Source: Edaphochlamys debaryana (Eukaryota > Chlorophyta > Chlorophyceae > Chlamydomonadales). From it: DNA of 64,000 nucleotides. The DNA lies in contig JAEHOE010000056.1 of NCBI GenBank assembly GCA_016858145.1, positions 662,163 to 726,162 on the forward strand. Reading direction: 5' to 3'. The notes beneath the pieces were generated by a model that saw only the letters and a program-made list of their open reading frames with translations, searched no databases and had not been told where the DNA came from. The position numbers and the translations under genes were made by a program. Numbering within the stretch: the first letter of the stretch is position 1; each line of letters begins with the position of its first letter. Shown piece by piece: positions 24,501 through 37,400 of the stretch.

Positions 24501-27500
24501 AATCGGACGTACCGCCGCGCCTCCCGCGTAGACCGTCTCGCCGCTGTTGGAGCGGCCTCCGTTGATGTCGCTCGTCAGGTACAGCGGGTGCGTGTTGCCC
24601 GCCTGGATGTTGAAGGTGTACGTAACGTCGCGGAAGAGCTTGAGCACGGGCGTCTCCAGGCCGTCCAGGTGGTACGACAGGCCCCAGGCGGGCGGGTTGG
24701 GGTAGTTCGGATTGGGCCCCTGCACGGGACGGGCCGTATTGAGGGGCAACGGGGCAACAAGACAATCGTCAAACAAAGCGCGCGGTCAATCGGACATCGG
24801 ACATCGGCACATAGCCATCACGCTCATGTCCCCCGCCGCAAGGACCCCCGCGATCGGGTGCACCTGCGTGACTGTGATGGACGTGCGCCCGAACAGCACA
24901 TTGCTGTCGGAGCCGCCAGGCACAGCCGGCGAGGGCGAGGGCGAGGGCTGCGTCGACAGCGGCGGCTCGGTCCCACTCGCGGTGCCTGCTGGGGCGGGGG
25001 CCGGATGCGGTTCGCGCAGTTGAGAGGAATTTATAAGCATAGCAGGACCGCCTGTAGGGCCGGCACCAGACAAATTGTTGGCAACATCCGGTAAGTGTCG
25101 ATCCTGGGTCACGGTGCGAGGCTGTGTGCCCTCTACACACACGCACCAATTGGGGTGGGGCAGCTGTAACTCTTGTCCCCAAGGTTCAGCGTAGCATCGG
25201 AGGCTGCGTGGTTGGAGGGGCCGTGGTAGAGCACCACAGGTCGCTCGGCCGTGGAGGTGGGGTTGAGGGGGCCGTGCGCGAACGTGACGGGGCGGGCGGA
25301 GGCCGTGGGCCAGTCGTGATCGTACTCGGAATCCACCGCCTGGGGCATGCACGCAAGAGGGGTCACATGGGGAGGTACCAAGGGGTGGGTAAGCCCATGT
25401 GCAGGCTCCAAGGCTGCCTATGGCGCGGACTAGAACGCCCCCGCGCCCCAGCCCCAGCCCCAGCTCCAAGGCTCAGGTGAAATCCCGGTGCGGTTCCGGT
25501 CTGGCTGCTTCGTTTCCAGCCCACCCTGCACCGCTAGCACCGCACCGCCGCACCGACCTTGAGCGGCCGCAGGAACGTGATGCTGGTGACTCCGTTGCGT
25601 CGGTCCATCCCCAGCAGCTTGACGTTGTTGGAGCCAGAGCTGTTGGTGTAGTAGCTATCGGGGCACACTCCGGGTTGCTGCCAAAAGGAAGGGAGCGAGG
25701 GAGAAGGAAGCGAGGGAGGGATCGGTTAGCGCGCGGCGGCGTGGCAGGCACCCACCCACGGCGTGGGCTCGCTCGGCGGTAAATGCGCTGTGTCGTACGT
25801 ATGCATGCATGTACGACAACTGGGCACGCACCCACCCCGGGCGTGTTGTACGCGCATGGTGAGCGAGCTCCGAGGAAGAAGTCATCCACAAAGGGCTCCA
25901 GGGAGGGCAGCAGGCCTGGGGGCTCGGTGGTAGGCACAGGTTAGCTAGCGTGGGCCGGCTGAGCACCAGCCATAGCCGACAGAAGGCCATCCCAACAACG
26001 ACCCCGCCCGCTGCCCGCTCATGCATCCGCGCTCACCCGCGATGACCACGTCGCTGCCCACCATCTCCACGCTGTCCAGGTCGGGGCTGTTGAAGCCGAG
26101 GCCCATCCAGTCGGTGGGCGGCAGCGCGCCCTGCAGCGTCATGCGCACGAAGCCAGCCGTGGCCACGTCATCGCTGTCGAGCTGCGTGTAGAACGGGCGG
26201 GGGGCGGGCGCAGAAGGTGGGGTAAAAGCCAGCGAGTGCTTCCCAGGTAAGAGGCCCGGCCTTTCTTGCTGCCCTGAAGTGCATGGCATCAGAGATCCCT
26301 GTGTACGACACTGTACGGCAGGGCGTATGCCGCATGCCACATGCCGTACGCTCACCGTCCAGTAGACGTTCATGACGCCAGGCTGCAGCTCGCGGCAGTT
26401 GACCATGGTGTCAGTCATGGCGTCCGGCAGGCGGTTGGGCAGGGCGGGCGCCTGGGCGGCGGGGAGCAGCTCCACGTGCCCTAGGTCGGCAGACACGTCT
26501 TCGCACCTGAAGATTGGGCACGAGCGATCAGGAGAGTTAGACACCCAGACATGTGCGTGTAGTCTGCTTGTGGGCGGTAAGGGCCGGCCCGACTGCGCAG
26601 GCGCATGTCGCACACGCCTCATGGGACGGAGCCCAGCCATGCTCTCACCAGGAGCTGACGGCCTTGCACGTCTCCCACGTCAGGCCCTCCTTGAGCTCCA
26701 GGATCAACTGCGAGATGTAGCGTGCAACAGGCCTTAAGTTATGCGGGGGCTGTTATGAGGCGTCACGACAGGTGAGAAGGCGTTGCGACAGCGACTAGAG
26801 GCCAGGAGGTAGAAGGCCAAGCAGATGTGCACACGCCGCCGCCCACCGTGCGGTAGCCGTTGCTGACACCTGAGAAGAGCCAATCGTTGGCGGCCGATCC
26901 CGAGCTGCGTCAAACACACAAGGGGGCACGCGAAACGCGAGAGCTTCATATCGAAACGCGAGAGCTTCTTGTGCCATGTACCCAGGAACCGGGAGCCCCG
27001 CAAAGGGGCGGGCGAGGTGTGCCGGGGCGTGTGACCGGAACAGGCCCACACGCCGGTCAGCGCACACAACGCTAAGCGGCCGCCGCAGGTTGCGAGCTAG
27101 GTGAGGGCTCCCCAGGACTGACCTGAAGGCCGAGGTGGACGATCCGCACCACCAGTAGGTGGCAGGGGCCTGGCCGTCGTAGCTGCGGCAAGGGGGGGGG
27201 GGGGGGCGCGGAGGGACTCCGTTAGCCGGTGTGTGGGAAAGGTCCGCCCCGCTCCCGTAACGCAGCATGCTGTCTACGCATCCTCTATTCCGCCCCCCTG
27301 CCTGACCCCCCGCCCACTGAACCTTCCCACGGCCAGCCACTTAACCGACCAACAGGCAAGCAACCGCCTCAGGCACCAAAGGGGGCCGCCGGGGCTGTGA
27401 TGGGGGTGTCAAGCAGGCCGCGAGGCCGTGCACGCGGCTAGACTCACGAGAACATTGACACCTTGAAAGTGCAGTCGTCGAGGATTTCAAAGTCTCCACC

Positions 27501-27742
27501 GATCTGCGGGTTGAGGAGAGAGTTGACCACTAGCCTCCCGGCGATTGTCGAGCGGGACCGCATGCGCGCGCCAAATACAACGCGGCTACGCAACCGACCT
27601 GGTGCTCTGTGTTGACGAGAGGTCCCTTGAAGCCTACGTAAGCACTCGTCTTGCTGTGGCCGCAGCGGCTTGCAGCGGCAACATCGCGCATGCTGAGCAA
27701 AGCGACCGCCAGGACCGGCAGCCAAGACCGTAAGTGCGCCAT
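18581..27742 (-). CDS. Secreted DM13-DOMON-cupredoxin-like-(DM13)7 protein, complete
   Basis: I join 31 exons in frame (4,164 nt, 1,387 aa). The ATG at 27742 gives a signal peptide beginning MAHLRSWLPVLAVALLSM. The order is:
- first DM13, exons 27742-27599, 27503-27448, 27182-27123, 26904-26847, 26707-26649;
- DOMON, 26506-26356, 26181-26037, 25915-25836, 25677-25558, 25339-25147 (MNVYWT, DWMGLGF, SITFLRPLK);
- cupredoxin-like module, 24988-24822, 24719-24513, 24423-24360, 24203-24141 (PNPPAWG, YTFNIQAGNTHPLYLTSD, FFYQCWNHQKLGWRV);
- seven more DM13 from 23968 to the TAA at 18581, mostly two exons each, with YDGxAPD and W/F-C motifs.
This order matches the extracellular part of plant DM13/DOMON/cytochrome b561 proteins, but no b561 helices are present, so the protein is probably secreted. 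Redox activity is inferred from the family. The donor of exon 24988-24822 is uncertain. Confidence 0.88.
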
Positions 27743-28408
27743 GATCACACACAACTGCAATAACTGGCTTTAACGATGAGCATTAAATACTTGTACAGCG
27801 AATGACTCCTCTCCTGACAGACTCGTATGACTCGTATATATCGTGCAACGACAGCCTGCGGTTCTAACGCACCAAGAGCAATGCAATACCCTCGAAAGCG
27901 TCTGAGGGCACACACATCGTGAGAGAGAAAGGGCGCGCGAATCAGGTCCAGCCGTAGCCGACGCGAGACAATCTACGAGGAATACCGAGGGAGGGCCTCG
28001 ACTCGTATAAGCGAGGGCCCAAGATAATTATCAACAAACGGAAGGCGCGCGTCCATACAGAAAGCGCCACGCGAGAAAGCGCCACGCGAAACAAGGAAAC
28101 GCGACTAGGCAACACTCCTGCCACAGTGTGCGTGCAATAAATCCATACGTGTCAGTTAACATTCCTCCAGTCCGAATCGCCGCACACCGCCGCAAGCCTC
28201 GCGACCCACCGTCACCCACCCACCATCACCCACCCACTGGTCTGAGCTCACCGCGCGCGCCTGCGCGCCTCCTACGCCGCCGACAGCTTGAGCAGCAAGC
28301 GCCAGGCCCTCAGATTGTAACCCCAACGTCCGCTTCAGCTCACGACGGCGCAGGGCGGCGCTTGACACACGCACCCGTTTGGTCCAAGTCAGAAGCAGCG
28401 CGTAGTCC
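27743..28408. other. Intergenic between the DM13-DOMON gene and the receptor-like kinase gene
   Basis: No gene is seen. It holds the 5' flank of the DM13-DOMON gene and the 3' flank of the kinase gene; both are on the minus strand, head-to-tail. Confidence 0.6.
27832..27845 (-). promoter_or_regulatory. Probable TATA element of the DM13-DOMON gene at 18581-27742
   Basis: CTCGTATATATCGT lies about 90-103 bp upstream of the ATG at 27742. The ten-DM13 paralogue has a similar element at nearly the same distance from its start. Confidence 0.42.
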
Positions 28409-31400
28409 TCACTGTGACGCGCCCAGGCCCGAGTCCGACGCCAGGTCCTCGAGCATCGCTGTCAGCCGAGCAAGCACCTCAGCACTGGTGGGGCGCTGCT
28501 GCGGCTGTTGCGCCCAGGCGTCCTGCGGGGAGGTAAGGGGGGGCGGACGCCGTAGAAGCGGCACAGACTGTAAGAAAGGGGAAGGCAAGCGCGGAAAGGC
28601 ACCAGCACGTGTGCCGCAGCCCATGGACCCGGAAAGCCCTTCGCTGAACCCGCGGAACAACCCCTGGAACCACACCGTCCCCTCGCCTGCCCCTCACCAC
28701 CCTGCTTTGCCCATGCATGTGCACACCGCTGGCAGGCCGCACCAGCTCTAGCCAACCCCCCGCCCTATCAGCCAGCTTCAAGTGAAGACTCGGCACCGTA
28801 ACCCAGACCCGGTCCGCGGCCTCGGGACGGGCACGATGGGCTCACTGCGCGTTGGCGCGGGGCGTGCGCCGGCGGCGCAAAGCCGCCACATCGGCTTTCG
28901 GGCCCGGCAACAGCGCCTTGCCGGCTTACCACTGGGCCTACATTTCCCTGCCTTATAGCACGTGCGCTGATGACACACACACACTTCCCCATCGCCCTCC
29001 TGCCTGCTTGGTCGCCGCTTACTAAACGCTCTGGCACCTGGTTATCGCGCATTATTACGAGCATCTAAACACACTTCCACCCAGACGCTCCCGTCCCACC
29101 TGGATGAGCTGGCGCAACGCCGGAGGGCACAGCGGGTCTCCCTCGGGCGCCATGTCGGGCCGCTCGCCCGTGACCGCCACCTTGAAACCAACCACCGCCG
29201 CACGCACGCCGATCCACGGCCGCTGCCGCGTGACGAGCTCGTTGAGTACGACAGCCAGGCTGTACACGTCGCAGGCCGCCGTGATCTTGACATCGGCCGA
29301 TACAAAGCACTCGGGCGCCATGTAGCAGGGCTAAGGAGGCATTGGGGGTGAGCACGAACACGCGGGCGTCAGGTTAGCCAGCAGCTGGGGCGAAAGGGGT
29401 CGGAGCAAGCCCAAACGGGCGGACAAGGCTCTACGAGCATCCCTACTGAACAAGCACCCTATCCAGCTTAGGAACCCTAGCACCGCGCCAAGCCCTGGAC
29501 GCGACGCCGGTCTGGAAACAGGGTGAGACGGCACGGACTGGCTAGGGGTCTTGCACCACCGGCGACTTTGGGGGTAGGACCCGCTAGGGGGGTGCCATGG
29601 TTGCCATGGGCCTTTCTGCCATGGTAGCCCCGACCGGACGTGCTAAGCCCGACCTCTCAAACTGCGTTTTTCCGACCTCCCCGATGCGCTCTTTAGGGAT
29701 CTTAGACCTCTGGACTTTACTGATAGGGTTTCCGCGGGTGTTTGCGGCACTCAAGCCTGGTCGGCAGGCGCGATGACTTCGTGCGATTGCAGACTTTTCA
29801 ACAGTTATCAGCTGCCTTGGACTACTATGACCTATATGAGTAATCGGCATCGACCGGCGGAGGCACAACGTTAGCATCGCAAGACATGCTTGTCCACATG
29901 CACGCGACCAGCGAGGTCGGTCGACCCCTTTTGTATAGCAATCACAGCTTCCTTGATGCCTCATGAACCTAGGCACAGAAAGGTTTACACCAATTCGGCG
30001 CGAGCGCGGCGAAAGACATGGTTACGGCTTTTGATTCTGACCGGCGCCATACCCTTTCACCCCGGACGCACCGTGCCGACTTCTGCGTCGCGCGTGTGCA
30101 GGGTCGTGTTGGCCTTAAAGCGCGCGAGGCCGAAGCTGGGGGGCGACACAGCGGAGAGGAGGATCATTGGGTCAGGGTAACGCGGCACGCTGCGGAGCAG
30201 TCACAAGGCACATCGACAGGCTGAGGCGGACCTCAAGCTATGGCAGCAAACTCTGCGCAAGTAGCACTGCACGACGGCCCGCTCACTCGCTGATCTTGGC
30301 CGTGTCGACCTCGTCCAAGAGCACATTGGAGGGCTTGAGGTCTCGGTGCACGATGCTGCGAGGGGGTTGAGACGAAGGGGCCAACCCAGAGTGAGTGCGG
30401 GAGCGCTGGGCGGGGCGCGACGCAGGGGCCGCGCCGCAGCCGCCGCTTATATGGGGGCCCAACGGCACGATGGCCCTGGCACAGGCAGCTAGGGACCGGC
30501 AAGGCGGCAACTGCCCGCATGCTTGCATTCCGCCCGTGGCCTTACCTCGGGTGTAGGAATGCCAGCCCCCGCGCCATGTCGCAGCTCCAGCGCAGCACCC
30601 TCTCCAGGCTGTAGGGCAGAGAGGCTGGGCAGCCAAAGGGGACGGGCCCGGGGGACAGGGCGATCGGGGCCGGTTAGATCAACGAGGCATGGGTTCGACA
30701 CAGCTCCTCTGGCGGGGCTACTGCCCAGCAACCGCACAGAGCATCGATGACCACGTCAACTCACGGTCATAGATGGCGTGGCTGAGTGTCTTGCTGCACA
30801 GCTCTTCCACTATGAAGGCGGCGCCGGGGGTCAGGGAGCCGCCCAGCAGGCACACCACGTTGGGGTGCCGCAGCGGCCGCAGGATTGTCAGCTCCTGCAG
30901 TTGTGGCACAGTTCAGCGCGCTGCGACAAACACAGCATTGATGTATCCCGCCGGTAACTCTGGGTCTCTTTAAGGGCCCCGAAGGCTCGGCTTCCGGGCG
31001 TGGGGCCCCTTCTAGGCAGCTCCTGGGCAGAGCTGCTTCCTGGTCTCCACCCAGGGGTGTTTTGGCCGCGCACCTGCACGAGTGTCCGCAGATGGCGGTT
31101 GTAGACTGCGTCGCTGCCCTCGTCGCCCGGGGCCCTGTTGAGCAGCTTGACCGCCACAGGCCGCGTGGAGCCGTCGGGCTGCCGTAGCAGCCCGCGATGC
31201 ACCACGCCAGACGCTCCTGTGGGGGCAGGAAGCAGGGTGCGCACCGTGGGGTGAGCGAGGCTGTGACAAGGAAGGAGGTGTGAAGAAAGAGGCTGGATCA
31301 CGTACAGCCGCACCCTCCTTGGCGTGCCCTACTTGTCTCGTAATCCAGAAGCTCAACTGAGAGGTACGCCTCAAGTCCAGCAGGGGCAAGGCCTGGCAGC

Positions 31401-34400
31401 TAACGCACAAGCCAACCCACCATGCCCGAGATATGTGGCGGGGTCGGCCGTGTCCACCAACACATCCCGGCCAAGCGCGAGCTCCTCCTCCAGCTGGGGC
31501 TGGGACTCTGCGCCGTCTCCTGCGTCCGGTCCTCCCGTCCCTTCCCGTACCCCCGATGAAGGCGCTGCCGCCGCCTCCGAGCGTGCAGCTTCTGCCGCTG
31601 CGGCAGTGCCTAGCCCGAGCCCCAGCCCGTGCCCGCCGACCAAGACATGCGGCGGCGTAGTGGCCCCGCCTTGGCCCCGCCCTGCCCCTGGGTTTTCGCT
31701 TTCGCCCGCTGGCGACACGTGCCGCTGGTCGCTGCCCGTGCTCCCGCTGTTTGGAGCCAGGCCGATCGTGGGCGACTGGACCTCGCTCGAGAAGGTCGGG
31801 GGCAGCGTCTGATGGATGGACGTGGGGGGCGTGGAGGCGGCGTCGGACTGCGAGCTCGGCGCAGCCGGGTCCAGCAGCAGCGCCGTGGCATGCGGCGGTG
31901 CTGCTAGGGCGGGCTCCGCCGAAGGCGCAGCTCCAGGAGGTGGCGATGGCTGCATCCTCGGCGCGTTTCGGTCCTGTCGGCGGGCAGGGATGGTGAGGCG
32001 GGGTGGCGGGCGGCGTCAGGATCTATTCCGGCCAGTCACCAGGGGCCCTTCAGCGGTGACGCAGAGGCCCGGCTGGAAGCAGGACAGTGCGGCAGGCCGC
32101 GCTCACCGTGTTGTAGGCGACCTGCTGAAACAGGACCGCATGCGCCAGGGCCTCTAGCGGGCGCGGGCGCCCGGAGCCGTTGAGACGAGTGCGCGCCTCG
32201 CAGCTCCGGCCGCCCGTTGGCAGCTCGGCAGCAGCGGCCGCCGCCATGACCCCGCCGCCCAGGTTCAACTGCGCTGCGTATGACTCTGACGTCGGACCCG
32301 TGCCGGTGCCGGTGCCGGTGCCGGTGCCGGTGCCGTCCAAGCCGTCTGAGGCGCTGCTGTGGGAGCCTGCGAAGGACGGAGCGCCCTTCTTGTTGTCGCC
32401 TGCGCGCACACAACATGGGCAGCTTGCATCGGCACGCGCCAAGGGGCGCGTTCAGTGTTCCAGCTGGGCTACTGCGGGCTGGGGCCGAGCTCGCCTCACA
32501 AGAGCACACTAGAGCTATAGCACGCCCGCCGATCTAGGATGAGGCTAGAGCCTGCCCGGCTTGACCCCTTTGGAGCTGTTGGCTGTTGCGCTAGCTATCG
32601 CACGCACCTGCGGCCGCCATAGCTACTGCTGCGCCGCCGCCAGGCGCCTCCACCGTGACCGAGGACAGCTCCCGGCCGTCGCCCCCCACACTGCCGCCAC
32701 TGGACCCGGCGAGGCTGCCCGCTGAAGCCAGAGGTCCGCCGCCCGGCCCCGGCGCAGCGTCCAGGGTCTTGGGCTGGGGCCTGGCGGAAGCTCCCAAGGC
32801 GCCGCAGCGGCCCGAACGGACCAGCCACACAGCCAGGACCAGGACCAGCAGCCCGCCCACGGCGCCCACGGAAACCCCCACGGCAATCGCCATCGTGTTG
32901 CTGCCGCTGCTGCTACCACTGCTCCCGCTGCTCCAGTTGTTGCCCCCCGGGCTGTTGCCGTTGCTTGTTGGCGGCCGCACGCCAGGCCTGTAGCCCGGTG
33001 CGCCGGCCCCGACCACGTCTTCGCCTGGCGTCAGGGGTGGCGGCGAGGGGCCCGCCGCCCACGGCTGAGGGCTTGGCGGCGGCGGCGGGATCAGGGGGCT
33101 GCCCCACACCAGCTGCACCTCTTCGACGTAGTAGCCCACACGCGCCTGCAGGCCGATCAGGTAGCCGCCCGGCGGGGCGCTGAAGGCGAAGGGCCGCGTG
33201 CAGCCGAAGCTCGGCCCCGCCGCGGTGGACCATCGGCGGCCGGCGCTGGTCTCAAAGACCACCCACTCCAGCAGGCCTCCCAGGCAGCCCGAGACGCCGA
33301 CGATGACTTCTCCCACAGAGGCTGCAATGGGGGTTTGAAGCGTGGCGAGCCGAGTTAGGTCCCGTGAAGGCAGGACAGGGCGCAGGCACAGCGCACAAAA
33401 CAACCGTCACTCGCGCACGCCAGCACCTGGCTTACGGGCAGCGCCACACGGCCCACTCAAGGAGCCGAGCGCAGGACGCGGCTCTTCGGCAAGGACCCAC
33501 CCCTCAAAAGGCGGGGCTAGCTAGGGCACGTTGTACACGCGCAGCCGCCGTCCAAGACTAGTCTCACCATCCAGTTGCAGAGTCCGCCAGCCAGCCGCCG
33601 CTGAAACCCAGTGGCCCAGGGTCAGCGAAGCCCCGCTCGTGTCGTTGGCTGGGTCGTAGGCGCCGTACATGCGACTGACGTCCGTCCCCAACCCCGTGCC
33701 GTCCATGGAGCCCAGGATGGAGGGCCGCTGCGGCTGCATCCGGCGCCCCGCGCCGTCAAGCGTGTCATTGTAACCACTGCCGCCTGGGTCGGCGGCGGCG
33801 CTTTCCTCGTACTGCCAGTACTGCACGCCGATGGCCGCCAGGCCTTGGTAGGAGGGCGCGGGGGTGGCGGGGTCGGTGCCCATGCTGGACCACAGGGGCA
33901 GCGGGCGCAGCGCGATGGCGCCCAGGTACATGGACACGTTGACGGCCGAGATGGAGCCTCCGTGCACGCCACCGTCGGCGGCGAAGATCGTCACGGAGGG
34001 CCCGTCGCCAAACTGCGGGGTAGGGGGGTTGCAGAGGAGCCGCAGGCGCCGGAAGTGAGGGGCACAAGCGTGACAAGACAACAGCTGGCCCTTGCATGTG
34101 TCACCAGGGAGCGACGACGCGGGTATCGCACGAGGAACACCGTGCCGTGGCATGCCGCCGCCCCCACCCTCCCTTCCCCCCTCGGCCTGCCTGGTGCAAG
34201 CGGTAGTCGGGCAGCAGCTGGCGCATGGTGTCGTACACGCACTGGTCGGCGCTGAGGCTGGCGCAGGCGATGCGGTTGACGCTGAGCGTGTGCATGCCTG
34301 CAGCGCCGCAGCCGACCGGCCGGCGGATGGGGTAGGGCCCTTGCATCAGCGAGCGGAGATAGATGACAGGATGCAGGCGGGCCCGTGCGAGCCCCGAACA

Positions 34401-37400
34401 AGAACCGAATGGACAGCGCTCGCGCCCCTCGTCAAGATCTCATTGGTAGCGCCGTGCACTCACCGCTCGTGAACCGGGCCGCGGTCGCGCCCCGCACGCT
34501 GGCAGGCAGAGCGGCGGTGGCATCGCGGCGGTAGGGGGTGCTGGCGGCGCCGGGCCAGGCGGCCTTGCACACGGAGGCGGCCACCACGGGGCCGGCGCAC
34601 GGCCCTTGAAGGACGGAGGCAAGCTGCGCGGGGAGCGGGGAGCAGTGGGCTTATCAGTGTTACAGCCCAGGCCCGAGCTTCATGTCCGAGAAGAGCGCGT
34701 TTCAACCTGTTAGGAGGGTACACGCACGACGCCGGGGCCGAGCCCGAAGCCCGAGGCCCGAGGAGTACAGGTGCACTGGAACATGTGGCGACGCAAACCC
34801 ACCTTGACTTTGCCCTCGTCCATCGCCCAGCTAGCTCGCAGGCAGGTCATCGTGAGATTCGCGTTGGCGTCCTCTGGACGCTTGACCCACACAGTGCCTG
34901 TGTGTAAGGCAAGCAAAGATGCGTGTTGCTTGATGACCGAAGGAGGTCCCCGCCCAGCTCAGCCCATGCTTGATCCGATCCACCCGCGGCATCTATCCGA
35001 TGCTTAAGCCCGAGGCCAAGGCTTACTCTTGCCCAACTCCGTCAAGAAATCGGTCGACAGAAGCAGCGACACCTCGAACAAGATTGCGTCGTATAGCTCG
35101 ATTGGCTCCCAGCTGAGTCCCATAACGTCCAGGTCACTGATGAGGTTGGGGAGATCAGAGCAAGGCAGGGCAGGGCAGGGAATGTCATTCAGCCGTAGTG
35201 ACGCAGATGTCCGCAAGCGGGGCTCGAGCAGGCCCAAACAGGACCGAGCAGGCCCAAACAGGACCGATTGGGCCCGAACAGGCCTCCACCACGCCCCTTG
35301 CATGCGGCGCACCTGCATCGCTTGTACGACTCCGGTGCAGACGTGTCCGACCCTGTCATGAAGACATAGGCCGTGGAGCCGCCTCGCACGTACGCAGGGA
35401 TGAAAGCCAGGGCCGCGTCGCCCCCGTCGCCGGGATCAACACCGAACACCTGATCCATGCTGGGCTGCCCCGCAGCTGTCAGCGACCCCGCGTTGCCGAC
35501 ATCACCGGGCATCTTGTACGGCATCCCATCGGCAGCTCCGGCGCTGATGGTGCTCGGCATTGCGTACGACATGCCCTCGTGGGTGCTCAGCGTGTAGTTG
35601 GCTCCCGGCACGATCCCGCACAGGCCGTACGCCGGGTCGCACGTGGGAGCCTGCGGGTGGGGTGTGGACGAGCACGTACTTTACGAGCACGCCCAGCCAC
35701 TGTCAGGGAGAGCCCTCGGCCCGGCGGTCCGACTGTTGCCGCGCAGCCGGCCGCACCAGCCCGCAATGCATGCCCCCTCACCATGCAATTCTCAGGCGCG
35801 CACACATCTTCGCCGTAGCGCTCCCCGCAGCAGGCGGAGGAGGGGCAGGCGTAGCCCGTGGAGATGCCGCACTGCATGGGCTCGCTACTGGCGTTGGTGG
35901 GGGAGAGCGCCGGCAGGATGGGCCGGGCGTAGGCGGGGCCGCACTGGGGCAGCGGCACGGCGGGCATGACGCGGGGCGCGATGACGCGCACGCCCTGAAC
36001 GCGGAAGGCTCCGTCGGCCAGGTCCGTGGAGCTCTGGGGGAGGCACCAGACGAACCACAGTTGCATGATGGCTGCGGGCGGGGCTGCGCTCCAGGTCGTG
36101 GCATTGGATGTGGAGGGCCTGATAGGGACGTAGAAGCCTTCGATGGCGGCGAGGTAGCCGCCGGGAGGGGCCTGCAGGGGGGATGCACGCCAGGGAGTTA
36201 GTGGGAGGCAACACGGTCCCGGCGCCTTTCCTACCGCCGCAGGTCGCTGGCCACCATGCACTACTCGGCCCTGCGCATCCCAGACAGCCACTGCCGCCCA
36301 TGCCAGAGGCGGCAGCGAAGCCCTTGCCCCCCGGGTCACTATGCGATCTGGGCACACGGCCCAAGCACGCGAGGTCCCAGCAGGGCTTCCTCGCACGCTC
36401 CCCGGCCTCCGCATTACAGCTGCCGCCCCGACGCAACTCCCCGCACCCCACCTCCTCCAGGAAGTTGCCCGTGCAGCCCGCCAGGCCCTGGGCGTAGGTC
36501 GCCCCCGCGGCCGTAGTGAGCAGCAGGCGCTGCACCGAGGCGGGCCCCACGCAGCCCTCCAGGCGGGAGACGTAGGACGTGTACAGGCGGCCGTCGGGGG
36601 CGGAGCTCGGGGTCAGGGTGGGCGGGAGCGGGTACGTGCTCCACGACGCATCTGCAGGCGGCGGAGGGACGGCAAGGGGACACCCACGCATGAGTCATGT
36701 GAGTGCTGCCTAAAGGGACAGGGTGTCAGATATCGGGTTGGGCCGGCGGCTGGAAACGCAGCCTGGGTCCACGGGAAACGCACCCCGCGGACTGGCGCTG
36801 ACGTCGCCCTGCGCCCCCTGCTGCACGCCGCCAGCCGGGTCCAGTAGGGCGCGCTCCACCGGCCCGGGCTCCGTTGAGGAGGCGTTCACGTCTGCAAAGA
36901 CGGGCACAAACGCGTCCAGCCCAGTCTCCCTCCACCTGCGGCAGGGCGACGGGTTTGCAGGTCAAGATCGATGCTGGCAGCTCTGGCGTCAGCGGCCACG
37001 AAGAATGTCAGTGCGGAGCCAAAACCCCAAACGCTGCCTGCCCGCTAGCACCCACCTGCCAACCACGTTTGTGATAGGCCCGCGGCGTTTGAAGGCATCA
37101 AGGGTCGAGAAGAAGACGGCGCCCTTCACCGGGGGCTCGCTGTGAGTCGAGAGACCCAACCGCATGCCAGTGCGGACTAGCAGGTAGCCCGCCGGCACCC
37201 CCTCCACGTCGCCGCCACCCGTATACGGCTGGGGGCTATTGCTGATCCCCATGGGGATGGGCGCTGGGGAAGGCAGCGCGAGCTCGCCCGGGGCCCAGTA
37301 GGGGTTGTAGGATAACGCCTCCTGCGGAGAGGAGGAAGGGATGGAGGACAGGGCGGGACTCTGTCGCATTCCTCAGGAACAGCTTCGAAACCCGTGAAGC

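Noticed and set aside
24477..25094. 205-codon plus-strand frame
   Set aside because: It is antisense to the cupredoxin-like exons of the DM13-DOMON gene, whose family motifs are clear on the minus strand.
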